Assembly: GCA_044867425.1 (NCBI GenBank)
Contig: JBIOUX010000051.1
Span: 10,310-74,309, forward strand
DNA length: 64,000 bases
Source of the DNA: CAWBJP01 sp044867425
GTDB lineage: Bacteria; Actinomycetota; Acidimicrobiia; IMCC26256; BP-133
Reading direction: 5' to 3'
The translations under genes were made by a program, and so were the position numbers. Each line of letters begins with the position of its first letter. The first letter of the stretch is position 1. This document shows, piece after piece, positions 36,375 through 45,800 of this stretch. Below the pieces are notes generated by a model. That model saw nothing but the letters and a program-made list of their open reading frames with translations. It was not told the DNA's origin and searched no databases.

Positions 36375-39300
36375 TCACAGAACCCAGACCACCGGGAGGC
36401 GGGGGTCGGGGGTGTAGCAGCAGTACGTCCCGGTCTTCACCGTCGTCGAGAGCAACAGCCCCAGATCGGCGTCGTGTTCGGCGATCCGGCTGATGGCGCC
36501 GGCCAGGGCCTTTCGGACGCTCACCCGGGCCCGTTCAGCCGGCGCCGCTGCAGGACGGTCGCGTCCGCCGAGGCCAACGGCGGCCGCCAGCTGGCGGGTG
36601 AGGGCTTCGAGCTCCATCTCGGCCCGGGCCGCCCGGTCGGGATCGTTCCATGAACGGGCCTCGTCGATCTCTTCCTGGAGCTCGCGGACCCGCCGGCGGT
36701 AGGCCGCCTTCGCTTCGCTGTCGAGGATCGGTCCGGCATCGCCCCGGTCGACCGGCCCGCCGCCCTGGGCGGCAGCCACGAGATCGAGGACGTGCACCTC
36801 GCGGCCGGGATCGGCCAGCAGGCGAGCCAGGTACGCGAGCCCCTTGCTGGCGGGAAGCTCGAATCGGACGTCGCGGTAGCCCACGACCCACTGCTTCCCC
36901 GCCCGGCGAAGCGTTGCCGTCTTTGGCTTCGGGACCGGCGGTCCGGGGACTGTCGAGGGGTCCCTGTCAAGCTCGCGGAGTCCGAAAACGACCGACTCGG
37001 CGGGCGACAACGCCCTCCCCCACTCCCATTCGGAAGCAAACTCGGCGGGCCCGAGGAGGTCGATCAACCGGGCATGGCACCGTTCCAGGTCCGGGGACAC
37101 GGTGCGGACATCGGATGTCTCGTGCGATGCCTCCCGCACCCCCTGGCTCGCCCCCAGGAGCCGGGCCACCGATATCGGACGCCCGCAGACCTCCTGGACC
37201 AGGGCGGTGATCTCCAACGAGTCGGCCAGGAAGGCTCGTCCGCCGGTGTTCCTCAACACTGCCAGCAGCTCCCGCAACGTCTCATGGGCGCTCGCCCAGC
37301 GGCGGATAAGAACGGCGACCTCGGTGGCGCGGACCAGAGACATCACCAGGATGGTCTGCAGTCCGAGGCGGCGAGCCGCGGCGATGCCCTCCTTGGCGTA
37401 GGCCTGGGCCCGGTCGGCGTCGCCGGCCAGGGCGGCGAGCTGCGCCAGACCGCCCAAAGCGTGGGCCATCAGGTTCTCGCCGGCGCTGGGACGTCCCCGC
37501 TCCAGAGCCGACTTGAAGGAGCGGGTTGCCTGGGGATGATCGCTGCGCGCCACAGCCACCCAGCCGAGCATCATCTCGCACCACGCCATACCGTCCGAGG
37601 ACCCGACGGCCCGGAAGCGGTTGTGGGCATCGTGCAGATGCTGGCTGGCCCGCTCGACATCACCCTGGTGGAGCAGGCGGGCGCCCACGAAGAAGGCGCC
37701 GACTCCAGCTTCTCCCTCATCGCCCGCCTCGATGGCCAGGGTCAGAGCTTCACTGTGGAGGGCGAGCGAGCGGTCGAACTCTCCTTGTTGATCCAGGAGA
37801 AAGCCGAGGCCGTTCATGACCCGGACCCGGACCCGGCTGCGCGTCTGAGGATTGAGCGCCAAGGCCTGTTCGAGTCTGGCGCGGCCCTCGCCGAAGTGGC
37901 CGGCCAGCACCCAATGATTGCTGAGCGTGGCGACGATGTGCAGGCCGGCGTCGGCATCGTCATGGGCCAGCGACCACTCCAGCGCGGCCCGCAGATTGTC
38001 GTAGGAGAGATCGAACCGCCTGAGCCAGCGACCCTCGGCGAAGGGATCGCCGTCGAGATACGTGTCGGCCATCCGGAGGTAGTAGTCGCGATGCGACCGG
38101 CGGACCTCATCCCTCGCGCCCGTTTCGGTGAGTTTCTCGTCCCCGTACTGGCGGACGGTCTCGAGGAGCCGATATCGCGCCTCGAGACCCTGACCGCGGA
38201 CACCAACCAGCGACTTGTCGACCAGACGGGTGAGGAGGTCGAGGACATCCGCCCGGTCGATCGTCGTCCCGTCGGAGGTGACCGCCTCAACGGCGTCGAG
38301 ATCGAAGCTGCCGGCGAAGACGGAGAGGCGCTGGAGAAGGAGCCGTTCGGCCTCGGAAAGGAGGTCGTAACTCCAGTCCATGGTGGCTCGCAGCGTCTGC
38401 TGGCGGGGAGCCGCGGTCCGGGATCCGACCTTCAGGAGGCGGAAGCGGTCGTCGAGGCGGTCGGCCACCTGATCGGGGCTGAGGACCCGGATCCGAGCCG
38501 CAGCCAGTTCGAGCGCCAACGGAATCCCGTCCAGCCGCCGGCAGATGCGGGTCACCGCCGAGGCGTTGTCGGGAGTGATGGCGAACTCGGGGTCAGCGGC
38601 GCGGGCTCGCTCGGAGAAGAGGCTCATGGCATCGCCGCCCAGCACCGCGTGGAGTGCGTCGTCCTCGGTGGGCGGCAAGGCCAGGGGCGGCACCCGCCAC
38701 GCGATCTCGCCGCCGATGGCGAGAGCCTCCCGGCTGGTGCACAGAACGGCCACCGCCGGGCCGCGCTGCAGGATGGCATCGCAGAGGACCGCCACGGCCT
38801 CGATCAGATGCTCGCAGTTGTCGAAGACCAGCAGCGTCGTCCGCCGCTCGAGATAGTCGCACAGGCCTTCGACCACCGCCTCGGGAGCCGTTCGAGCCTT
38901 GCTTTCGACCACGCCCAGCGCCCTTGCCGCCTGGGCGGCGACCATCGCCGCGTCGGCCAGCGGGGCCAGATCGATGAGGAAGACGCCATCCGGATAGGTC
39001 TCGAGCATCCCGGCTGCCACCTGCAGGGCCAGGCGGGTCTTGCCCACCCCGCCGACGCCGATCAGGGTGACCAGCCGGGAACCGGCCAGCAGGTCGCCGA
39101 TCGCCGCCAGCTCCCGGTCCCGCCCGATGAAGGAGCTGGTGGCGACAGGCAGGTTGTGGCGGTGGGCGGCGAGTGATCGCAGTGCCGGGAAAGCAGCCGG
39201 GAGGGCGGGGTGGTCGAGCTGGAACACGCGCTCCGGTCGCGTCAGGTCGGCCAGGCGATGTTCGCCCAGGTCGCGGAGATCGGCCCCCGGAGGCAGCTCG

Positions 39301-39770
39301 TCCCTGACCAGCTCGGCGGTGACCAGGGAGAGAAGCGTCTGTCCGCCATGGGCTGTGGACAGCAGGCGGGCGGCCCGGTTGAGCGGCGGCCCGAAGAAGT
39401 CGCCGGCCCGCTGCTCGGCCACACCGGTGTGAATGGCCATGCGCACCCGAAGCGCCTCGGCCTCATGCCAGTCCTCGGCCTGGAGCGCGCACTGGGCGGC
39501 CAGGGCCGCCTCGAGCGCGGCGGGAGCAGTCGAGAAGGCGGCACAGATCCCGTCGCCGGTGTGCTTGAACACCGTCCCCCCACTGTCCTTGACGGCGCGG
39601 TGGACGAGCTCGTCGTGGCGGGCGAGGGAGATCGACATGGCACCGGGGTGGTCCTCCCAGGCGCGCGTGCTGGACTCGATGTCGGTGAACAGGAAGGTCA
39701 CATGGGCGGTGGCGGAACGGGCCGGGAGGGTGCTGGTGGCCTCTCCCCCGTCCGGCTCCCCCGAGCGCAT
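36375..39770 (-). CDS. Class III cyclase / NB-ARC ATPase / TPR protein (copy B)
   Basis: 1131 residues from ATG 39770 (GGGGGAG upstream). Cyclase domain: metal Asp30 (FTDIESS) and Asp73 (HTGDGICAAF), transition-state Asn131 and Arg135 (LNRAARLL). NB-ARC: P-loop 238-245 (GVGGVGKT), Walker B LLVFDNCEHL, then winged helix (LTRLVDKSLV) and TPR-like repeats to about 880. A C-terminal domain (RRVRELQEEIDEARSWND to PDPRLPVVW) is shared with copy A. A STAND-type signalling ATPase coupled to cyclic-nucleotide production; the trigger and target are unknown. No LuxR helix-turn-helix is present. Confidence 0.92.
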   Translation of the reverse strand: MRSGEPDGGEATSTLPARSATAHVTFLFTDIESSTRAWEDHPGAMSISLARHDELVHRAVKDSGGTVFKHTGDGICAAFSTAPAALEAALAAQCALQAEDWHEAEALRVRMAIHTGVAEQRAGDFFGPPLNRAARLLSTAHGGQTLLSLVTAELVRDELPPGADLRDLGEHRLADLTRPERVFQLDHPALPAAFPALRSLAAHRHNLPVATSSFIGRDRELAAIGDLLAGSRLVTLIGVGGVGKTRLALQVAAGMLETYPDGVFLIDLAPLADAAMVAAQAARALGVVESKARTAPEAVVEGLCDYLERRTTLLVFDNCEHLIEAVAVLCDAILQRGPAVAVLCTSREALAIGGEIAWRVPPLALPPTEDDALHAVLGGDAMSLFSERARAADPEFAITPDNASAVTRICRRLDGIPLALELAAARIRVLSPDQVADRLDDRFRLLKVGSRTAAPRQQTLRATMDWSYDLLSEAERLLLQRLSVFAGSFDLDAVEAVTSDGTTIDRADVLDLLTRLVDKSLVGVRGQGLEARYRLLETVRQYGDEKLTETGARDEVRRSHRDYYLRMADTYLDGDPFAEGRWLRRFDLSYDNLRAALEWSLAHDDADAGLHIVATLSNHWVLAGHFGEGRARLEQALALNPQTRSRVRVRVMNGLGFLLDQQGEFDRSLALHSEALTLAIEAGDEGEAGVGAFFVGARLLHQGDVERASQHLHDAHNRFRAVGSSDGMAWCEMMLGWVAVARSDHPQATRSFKSALERGRPSAGENLMAHALGGLAQLAALAGDADRAQAYAKEGIAAARRLGLQTILVMSLVRATEVAVLIRRWASAHETLRELLAVLRNTGGRAFLADSLEITALVQEVCGRPISVARLLGASQGVREASHETSDVRTVSPDLERCHARLIDLLGPAEFASEWEWGRALSPAESVVFGLRELDRDPSTVPGPPVPKPKTATLRRAGKQWVVGYRDVRFELPASKGLAYLARLLADPGREVHVLDLVAAAQGGGPVDRGDAGPILDSEAKAAYRRRVRELQEEIDEARSWNDPDRAARAEMELEALTRQLAAAVGLGGRDRPAAAPAERARVSVRKALAGAISRIAEHDADLGLLLSTTVKTGTYCCYTPDPRLPVVWVL

Positions 39771-39807
39771 TGGCCCACTCCCCCGGTGCCCTCACGGGCC
39801 CATCGGT

Positions 39808-39819
39808 AGCGTATCCAAG
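39808..39819 (-). promoter_or_regulatory. Promoter box CTTGGATACGCT, copy B
   Basis: Identical to 35293-35304. -10 candidate TACGCT, about 38 nt before the ATG at 39770. Confidence 0.5.
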
Positions 39820-39887
39820 GTCCGCTCCGGCCACCCCGTCTTCCGCGACCGGTGCACGCCAATTCGCGGGCGTGCCACGATGGCGCC

Positions 39888-41213
39888 ATGGCCGGACAGC
39901 CGGCGGTCGCCAGGGTCGAAGCGGCGTTGCAGGCCATCGAGGAGACGCAGCCGCACCTGAACGCCTTCACCTCGGTGATGGCGGACGAGGCCCTCGCCCG
40001 GGCCCGGGAGCTGGACGGGAGTGAGCCCACGGGCCTGCTCCATGGCCTTCCCGTGGTGGTGAAAGACCTCTTCGACGTCGCCGGCGCCCCGACGACGGGA
40101 GCCTGCGGGGCGTACGAAGGGCGGACCGCGGCCCACGACTCGGACGTGGTGGCCGCGCTGCGGGCGGCCGGGGCGGTCGTGGTGGCCAAGACCAACCAGC
40201 ACGAGCTGGGTGGCGGCGCCACCGGGCTCCTCTCCGCCTACGGGCCGACCTGGAACCCGTGGGGTGAGCGGCGGATCGCCGGGGGTTCGTCGTCGGGCTC
40301 GGCCGCCGCCGTGGCCGCCGGCGTCGTCCCTCTGGCCATCGGCTCCGACACCGGAGGGTCGATCCGGATCCCTTCCTCGTTCTGCGGGATCACCGGGCTG
40401 AAACCGACCCATGGCCGGGTCAGCCTGCGGGGGGCCATGCCTTTCAGCCCGGGTTACGACACCGCCGGGCCCATGGCCCGCACGGCGACAGAGTGTGCGC
40501 TCGCCTTCCGGGTCCTGACCGCCGGTGGGCTCGTCCCGGCCCCGCCCGTGCGGGGCGTCGAGGGACTGCGGGTGGGCCTTCCGGCGCCGTTCTTCACGCG
40601 GGTGCATCCCGAGACGCGAGCCGCCACCGATCGGGCCGCCGCCCAACTGGAACAACTGGGGGCGGTGCTGGAACCCCTCGACGGGCCCGGGCCCGACGAA
40701 GGCTGGCTCGGCTTCCGCCATGTCTGGGCCGACCTGGCCCATCTGCACGCCGACATCGTGGGCGACGACCGGGTGTCCCCGGCCGTGGCGTCACTTCTCG
40801 AGACCGGCCTCCGCCTCACCGGCACCGAGTACGCCGCCACGCTGGCCCGGGCCCGGGCCATCCGCTCCGAGTTCGAGGATGCCTTCCGGCGCGTCGATGT
40901 CCTGCTGGCGCCGTGCACCCCCTACCCCGCCCCCCGAGCCGGCGACAAGGAGGTGGAGGTGGAAGGCGGGACGCTCGACGTCCACCGCGGGTCGCCATCC
41001 CGGCTCACCGTCCCGGTCAACGAATCCGGGCTTCCGGCCGTCGCCTTCCCGGTCGGTCTCTCGGCTGAGGGACTGCCGATCGGCGCCCAGCTCATCGGCC
41101 GCCCCTACGACGACGAGACGCTCCTCGCCGTCGTGGATACGTTCCAGAGGGCGACCCCCTACCACGAGGGCCGGCCCCCGGGATACGGGCCATCCCCGTC
41201 AATCGTCGGATGA
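39888..41213 (+). CDS. Amidase-signature family hydrolase
   Basis: 441 residues from ATG 39888. Ser-cisSer-Lys triad visible: Lys in LPVVVKDLFDVAG, cis-Ser in GGSSSGSAAAVAAG, nucleophile Ser in GSDTGGSIRIPSSFCG. Hydrolyses amide bonds; GatA, indoleacetamide and nylon-oligomer hydrolases share the fold. It is shorter than GatA and has no gatB or gatC neighbour, so a stand-alone amidase is likely. Its end overlaps a convergent gene by 15 bases. Confidence 0.92.
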   Translation: MAGQPAVARVEAALQAIEETQPHLNAFTSVMADEALARARELDGSEPTGLLHGLPVVVKDLFDVAGAPTTGACGAYEGRTAAHDSDVVAALRAAGAVVVAKTNQHELGGGATGLLSAYGPTWNPWGERRIAGGSSSGSAAAVAAGVVPLAIGSDTGGSIRIPSSFCGITGLKPTHGRVSLRGAMPFSPGYDTAGPMARTATECALAFRVLTAGGLVPAPPVRGVEGLRVGLPAPFFTRVHPETRAATDRAAAQLEQLGAVLEPLDGPGPDEGWLGFRHVWADLAHLHADIVGDDRVSPAVASLLETGLRLTGTEYAATLARARAIRSEFEDAFRRVDVLLAPCTPYPAPRAGDKEVEVEGGTLDVHRGSPSRLTVPVNESGLPAVAFPVGLSAEGLPIGAQLIGRPYDDETLLAVVDTFQRATPYHEGRPPGYGPSPSIVG

Positions 41214-41858
41214 CCGAAGCCGCTGGGCCTGGATCATGGCGGCGCGGGTGGCGTGGCTGGACCGGCCGGCATCGTCCGGCCATACCGGCGCCGCCCGCTC
41301 GGCTGCCTTGACCAGGAGCGCGCCATCGACAGTCACTGACGTCTCGGCGATCCCGAATTCGGGCCATTCGCAAACGAAACGCAGCTCACCCGGCCCGGGC
41401 AGGGGCCAGGCCCAGTAGTCCTGGGTCCACTCCCGGTCGGACCCCCCTCCTCCCCGTTCCTCGATCCCATGAGCCGGTTCCGTGGCGTCGGGCCAGTTCC
41501 GCCCCCAGAGGTCGAGATTGGTGGCACGGCCACCGTCCGGCCAGCCGACCCCGAAACGCAGCAGCTCGTCAGGAACCGGGCCCCGGTCGGGGCGGCGGTG
41601 ACGGTGCCAGAACATCTCGCGGTGCCGGCTCTTGAGCCGCACCGAACGATGCACCCAAGCCTGGAGGCTGAACTCGAAGCCGTCGGGGTAGGCGACCAGC
41701 CCCCGCACGACCACCGCAGCCTGGGGTGAACGGGCCACGACGAGCTCGACGGCGACGACGCCGCCGACCCAGGGCGCAGAGAGCGACCCGTCGAAGCCCT
41801 CATCGTCGGCCTCGTCGTCGTCCTCGTCCTCGGGAAATTCGGTATCGAAGAACCGCAT
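41199..41858 (-). CDS. Conserved-looking hypothetical protein, 219 residues
   Basis: ATG 41858. Acidic start (FPEDEDDDEADDEGFDG), a beta-rich body with VVAVELVVARSPQAAVVVRGL, RATNLDLWGRNWPD and DYWAWPLPGPGELRFVCEWPEFGI, and a basic helical tail. Several Trp and no membrane segments. Not recognised. Lies next to the left end of the tRNA-Pro island, on the chromosome side. Confidence 0.7.
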   Translation of the reverse strand: MRFFDTEFPEDEDDDEADDEGFDGSLSAPWVGGVVAVELVVARSPQAAVVVRGLVAYPDGFEFSLQAWVHRSVRLKSRHREMFWHRHRRPDRGPVPDELLRFGVGWPDGGRATNLDLWGRNWPDATEPAHGIEERGGGGSDREWTQDYWAWPLPGPGELRFVCEWPEFGIAETSVTVDGALLVKAAERAAPVWPDDAGRSSHATRAAMIQAQRLRSSDD

Positions 41859-41949
41859 GAAAGGACAGTACCGACGGGTTGTTCCGGCCCCAACCGAATG
41901 AACTTCCGCCCGCTGGGCAGCGCGGCGCGGACGCTACCCTTGGAAGCAA

Positions 41950-41986
41950 CGGGGAGTGGCGCAGTGGTAGCGCACCTGCTTTGGGG
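41950..41986 (+). repeat. 5' half of tRNA-Pro, left end of the island (att site)
   Basis: 37 bases identical to nucleotides 1-37 of the intact tRNA-Pro at 50589, ending at the anticodon loop; sequences on both sides differ. A TACCCT box at 41935-41940, 10 nt upstream, looks like the original tRNA promoter. Best read as the chromosomal stub left by integration. Confidence 0.8.
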
Positions 41987-42325
41987 CTAGCGGACGCTGG
42001 AACGCTGTGCTGACCTGCGTTTTCCCTGTTCAGATGGGAGCGGAAGTCGCCGAGTTATGTGCGCTCCGCGAGCAGCCAAGCGCACGAATCCCTCGGCTAC
42101 CTGTTGGCGCTCGACCTCGATTCCTGCTTCGGCAAGGGCCACGTCGAGCGCGGGGAGAAGCTTGCCGACCGCCTCCGGACCGGTGGCGAAGAAGTCCAGA
42201 TCCTCCGTCTGGCGCTCGACGTCGCCTCTGGTGATCAGAGCCGCTCCGCCGGCGAGGGCAAACTCGGCTGCCTCGGGCAGCCCTGAGACGATGGCGGCGA
42301 CGCGCTCCTGAAGTGGGCTGAGCAC
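41987..42325 (-). pseudogene. AbiEii-like nucleotidyltransferase, truncated at the island edge
   Basis: 112 codons from GTG 42325, ending with a TAG that abuts the tRNA stub. FALAGGAALITRGDVERQTEDLDFF matches the nucleotidyltransferase core (GG and the DLD pair) of AbiEii/AbiGii-type toxins. Recognisable sequence stops near codon 90 and the last 20 residues are basic filler; the family is normally twice as long. It looks cut by recombination at the att site, so probably inactive. Confidence 0.7.
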
Positions 42326-42684
42326 TACAGCTCAAGGCCACGGTGCTGCCGGAGCCAGGCCGCCCACGCCCGCCGGACCCACGGCGAGAGGTAGAGCCGG
42401 GGCCAGAGCACCACGAGCTTGTCCACATCGATGAATCGACGGACGTCGTCCTCGGTGCCCTCGGTGAGCACGATCTCATAGACGTGGGCCAGCTGGGTGG
42501 AATCGTCGAGATCCCACTCCTGATCCGGACCGCGCCCGCTCCAATACACGTGGAGGGGAATCCGGACCCGCCCGGATGCCTTGGGAGCCGAGCGATCGTC
42601 GACGTCGTCAGGGATGGCCACGGGACGGGCCTCCCACCCGTGCAATGGCCTCGACTGGCCAGTCGTCGTTTCCGCTCGATCCAC
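42325..42684 (-). CDS. AbiEii partner, small orphan protein
   Basis: 119 residues from GTG 42684, chosen because TACGCT (42697-42692) lies 7 nt before it, as for a leaderless gene; TTG 42717 is also open. Core: RIPLHVYWSGRGPDQEWDLDDSTQLAHVYEIVLTEG, TEDDVRRFIDVDKLVVLW, VRRAWAAWL. In actinobacteria such a protein often precedes an AbiEii gene. Stop and next start share one base (TAGTG). Probably the antitoxin-side gene of a dead pair; no winged helix is evident. Confidence 0.65.
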   Translation of the reverse strand: MDRAETTTGQSRPLHGWEARPVAIPDDVDDRSAPKASGRVRIPLHVYWSGRGPDQEWDLDDSTQLAHVYEIVLTEGTEDDVRRFIDVDKLVVLWPRLYLSPWVRRAWAAWLRQHRGLEL

Positions 42685-42844
42685 GTTTTCCAGCGTACCG
42701 GCCGGGCGCACCAACAAGGACGACGACGCCTGTCGGAACGTAAGCCGTGTGACTCGACGCAGGCCGGCCGTCAGGGTATGACGACCTTGAAGGTGGGGCT
42801 CGTCTCTACCTGCCCGAAACCATCGTCCTCAGGGAGCGCCGGCC

Positions 42845-45800
42845 ATGGTTCAAGTCGGAGGGGGACACGCGCACGTGGAGTTCCCCCGGGTGGTGAGCGG
42901 GCTTCAATGTTGGGTCGGTGCCCGCTGGGTGCCGGTACGATCGCCCTCCGTGGCGGTGGCCGCGGGCGAGTCGTGGATGTGGGCGGGGAGGCTGCGCCTG
43001 GCGAGCGAGGTGCTCGATCGGGAGGCTCGGTGGCTGGGCTCCGATGTGAGCGGCCCGTTCTCGATGGTGGTGCGGATGGCGGCGTCGGATGTGTGGGGCG
43101 GGCCGTTCGCCGAGCAGCTGCAGGGGACGATCCGCTTGTTCGACCGGCACCTTGAGCCTTGGGTTGAGCACCTGGGCCGGTTCGAGCGTGCATTGGAGGA
43201 CGCGGCCCGGGAGGCGGAGGTCGCGGCGCGGGCCGAGGCGAGCGGGGTGGCGGCGCCGTTCGACCTCGAGGGCGTGCTGGCCCGTTGGCGGCTGTGGCCG
43301 CCGGCGCCGTGGCCGTTGGACCCGGGTTGGGCGGCACCGGGTGGGCGCCCCGCCACCTTCGTGTGGGTCTATCCGGAGCGGGCCCGCCAGTTGGCGGAGG
43401 GTCTCCGCCAGGTCGCCCAGCAGCTGCGGGCGTGCCGGAACCGGCTGGGGAACGGGTTGGCGCCGCTCAGGATCGACGCCCCTCCCTGCTTCGAGCCGTT
43501 GGCGGGCGGCGCCGAGGCGGTGGCCGCCGAGGTGGACCGCCGGGTGGCGGCCCTGGAGGAGGCAGACCGCCGGGTGGCGGGCTCTTTCGGTGAGCTGGGG
43601 GCGGGTTTGGGGTTCCCGGGGGCACTGGCCCCGCCGCCGCACACGAACCCTGCGGACCCGTTGGGTTCGGCCGTCCCGGGCGCCTCCCTACCGGTTGGTG
43701 CCGGCCCGGGGCGCCAGCCCACGCAGGCCACCGAGGCCGACCCGGTGTCGGTGGCCACGGGCAACTGCCGCCACGAGGCTGTCGATGTGGCCATGGGCGG
43801 GCGGGGGCTGCCCACCATGTTCGTCCGCACCTACAACAGCCTCCGGGCGGGTGAGAACGGGCCGCTGGGCTTCGGCTGGTCGACGAACCTGGGCGCCTTC
43901 CTGCGCGTCGAGGAGGCGGCCGTCGCCGTCTGCTCGGGCGACGGCCGGGACGAGCACCACCGCCGGGAGCCGTCGGGGGCGCCTGCCGCCCCTACGGGTT
44001 CGAGAGGCCGGTTGGAGGTCGACGGGGACGGCTTCGTCCTGCGTCACGACGACGGCACCGTGTCTCGCTTCGACGGATCGGGCCGGCTGCTCGGGATGGC
44101 GGACCCGGCCGACAACGAGACCCTCCTCGACTACGAGGCGGGAAGGCTCACCCGGGTGGTTGACCCGGCCGGACGAGAGACCTGCCTCGAGCATGACCGA
44201 ACCGGGCGGATCACGGCGATGGTCGACGGCCTCGGCGGGCGGTTCGAGTATCGCTACGACCGCCGCGGTGACCTGGTCGGCGTCACCGACGCCAGCGGGG
44301 GGGAGTGGTCGTACCGCTACGACGAGGCCCACCGGCTGACGGCGATCACCGACCCGGAAGACCGGACCGTCGTCACCAACGTGTACGACCGGGCCGGCCG
44401 GGTGGTCGAGCAGCGCGACGGGGCAGGAAGCCTCTGGCGCTACGTGTATGGGTCGGGGCGGACGGTGGTCACCGACCCGCTCGGCCACAAGAGGAGCTAC
44501 CAGCACGACGCCCGGTTCCGCACCGTTTCCGTGACCGACCCGCTCGGAGCGATCACCCGCTTCGCCTGGGACGACCACGACCGCCTGGTCGCGGTGGTCG
44601 ACCCCGCCGGGGGGCGGCTGACCTTCGCCTTTGACGAGCGGGGCAACCTCGTGGAAGCCACCGGGACGGGAACCGACCCGGTGCGTTTCGAGTGGGACGA
44701 CCACGACAACCTGACCGCGGTGGTCGCCGCCACCGGGGAGCGGGCCACCCTGTCCTACGACGAGGTGGGCCGGCCGGTGCGCTTCGTCTCCCCCGCCGCG
44801 GTGGAGACCCACTGGTCGTGGCGGCCCGACGGGCTGCTCGAAGCCGTCACCGAAGGGGACGGCGGCACGACCCGGTACGGCTACGACGACGCCGGCCATC
44901 TGGCGTCGGTCACCGACCCGCTGGGGGCGACCACCACCGTGCGCTTCGACCGGGCGGGCCGGCCCGCTTCCGAGGTCCACCCAGGCGGAGCCCACACCGC
45001 CTTCGCCTGGGACGCCATGGGCCGCCTGGTCTCCGTCACCGACGCGCAAGGAGCGGTCACCCACCTCGAGTACGACCGCTCGGGTCTCCTGGTGGCAGTG
45101 ACCGACGGGCTCGGCCGGACGACGCGCTACGCCTACGAGGAGCGGGGCCTGCTCGCCTCCGTCACCGATCCCCTCGGGCGGGTCACCACCTTCGCCTACG
45201 ACGCCTGCGGCCGTCTGGCGGCACGCAACGACCCCCGGGGAGTCACGGTGCACTACGGGTACAACCCGGCCGGGCGCCTCGTGGGGATCGAAGCGCCGGG
45301 GCTGGAGCCCATCTCCTTCACCTGGGACCCGGCCGGGCGGCTCACCTCCGTCGCCGACGGCACCGGCACCACCAGTTTCGACTGCGGCGACGCCGGCCGC
45401 CCCGTCGTCGAACGCCACGACCGCAGCGGGATCGGCCTCGCCCACGCCTACGACCGCCTCGGCCGTCGGGTCCGCCTGGAACTTTCTCGCCACGGCCAGC
45501 CCCTCGCCGCCTGGGTCTACGGCTACGACCCCGACGGGCGGCTCACCCGGGTCGTCGACCCCGCCGACGGCGAGACCCACCTCGCCTACGACCCGGCCGG
45601 GCGCCTGGCCGAGGTGGCCCACCCCAACGGCGTCACCACCACCTGGAGCTACGACCTTGCCGGCCAGCCCGCCGCCCTCACCGTCACCGGACCGGCCGGC
45701 ACCCTCTCCGACTGGGCCGTCGTCCACGACGCCGACGGCAACCGCACCGGGGCGGTCCGCCACACCGGAGCTCGTGGCCGTACCGACACCGTCAGCTACG

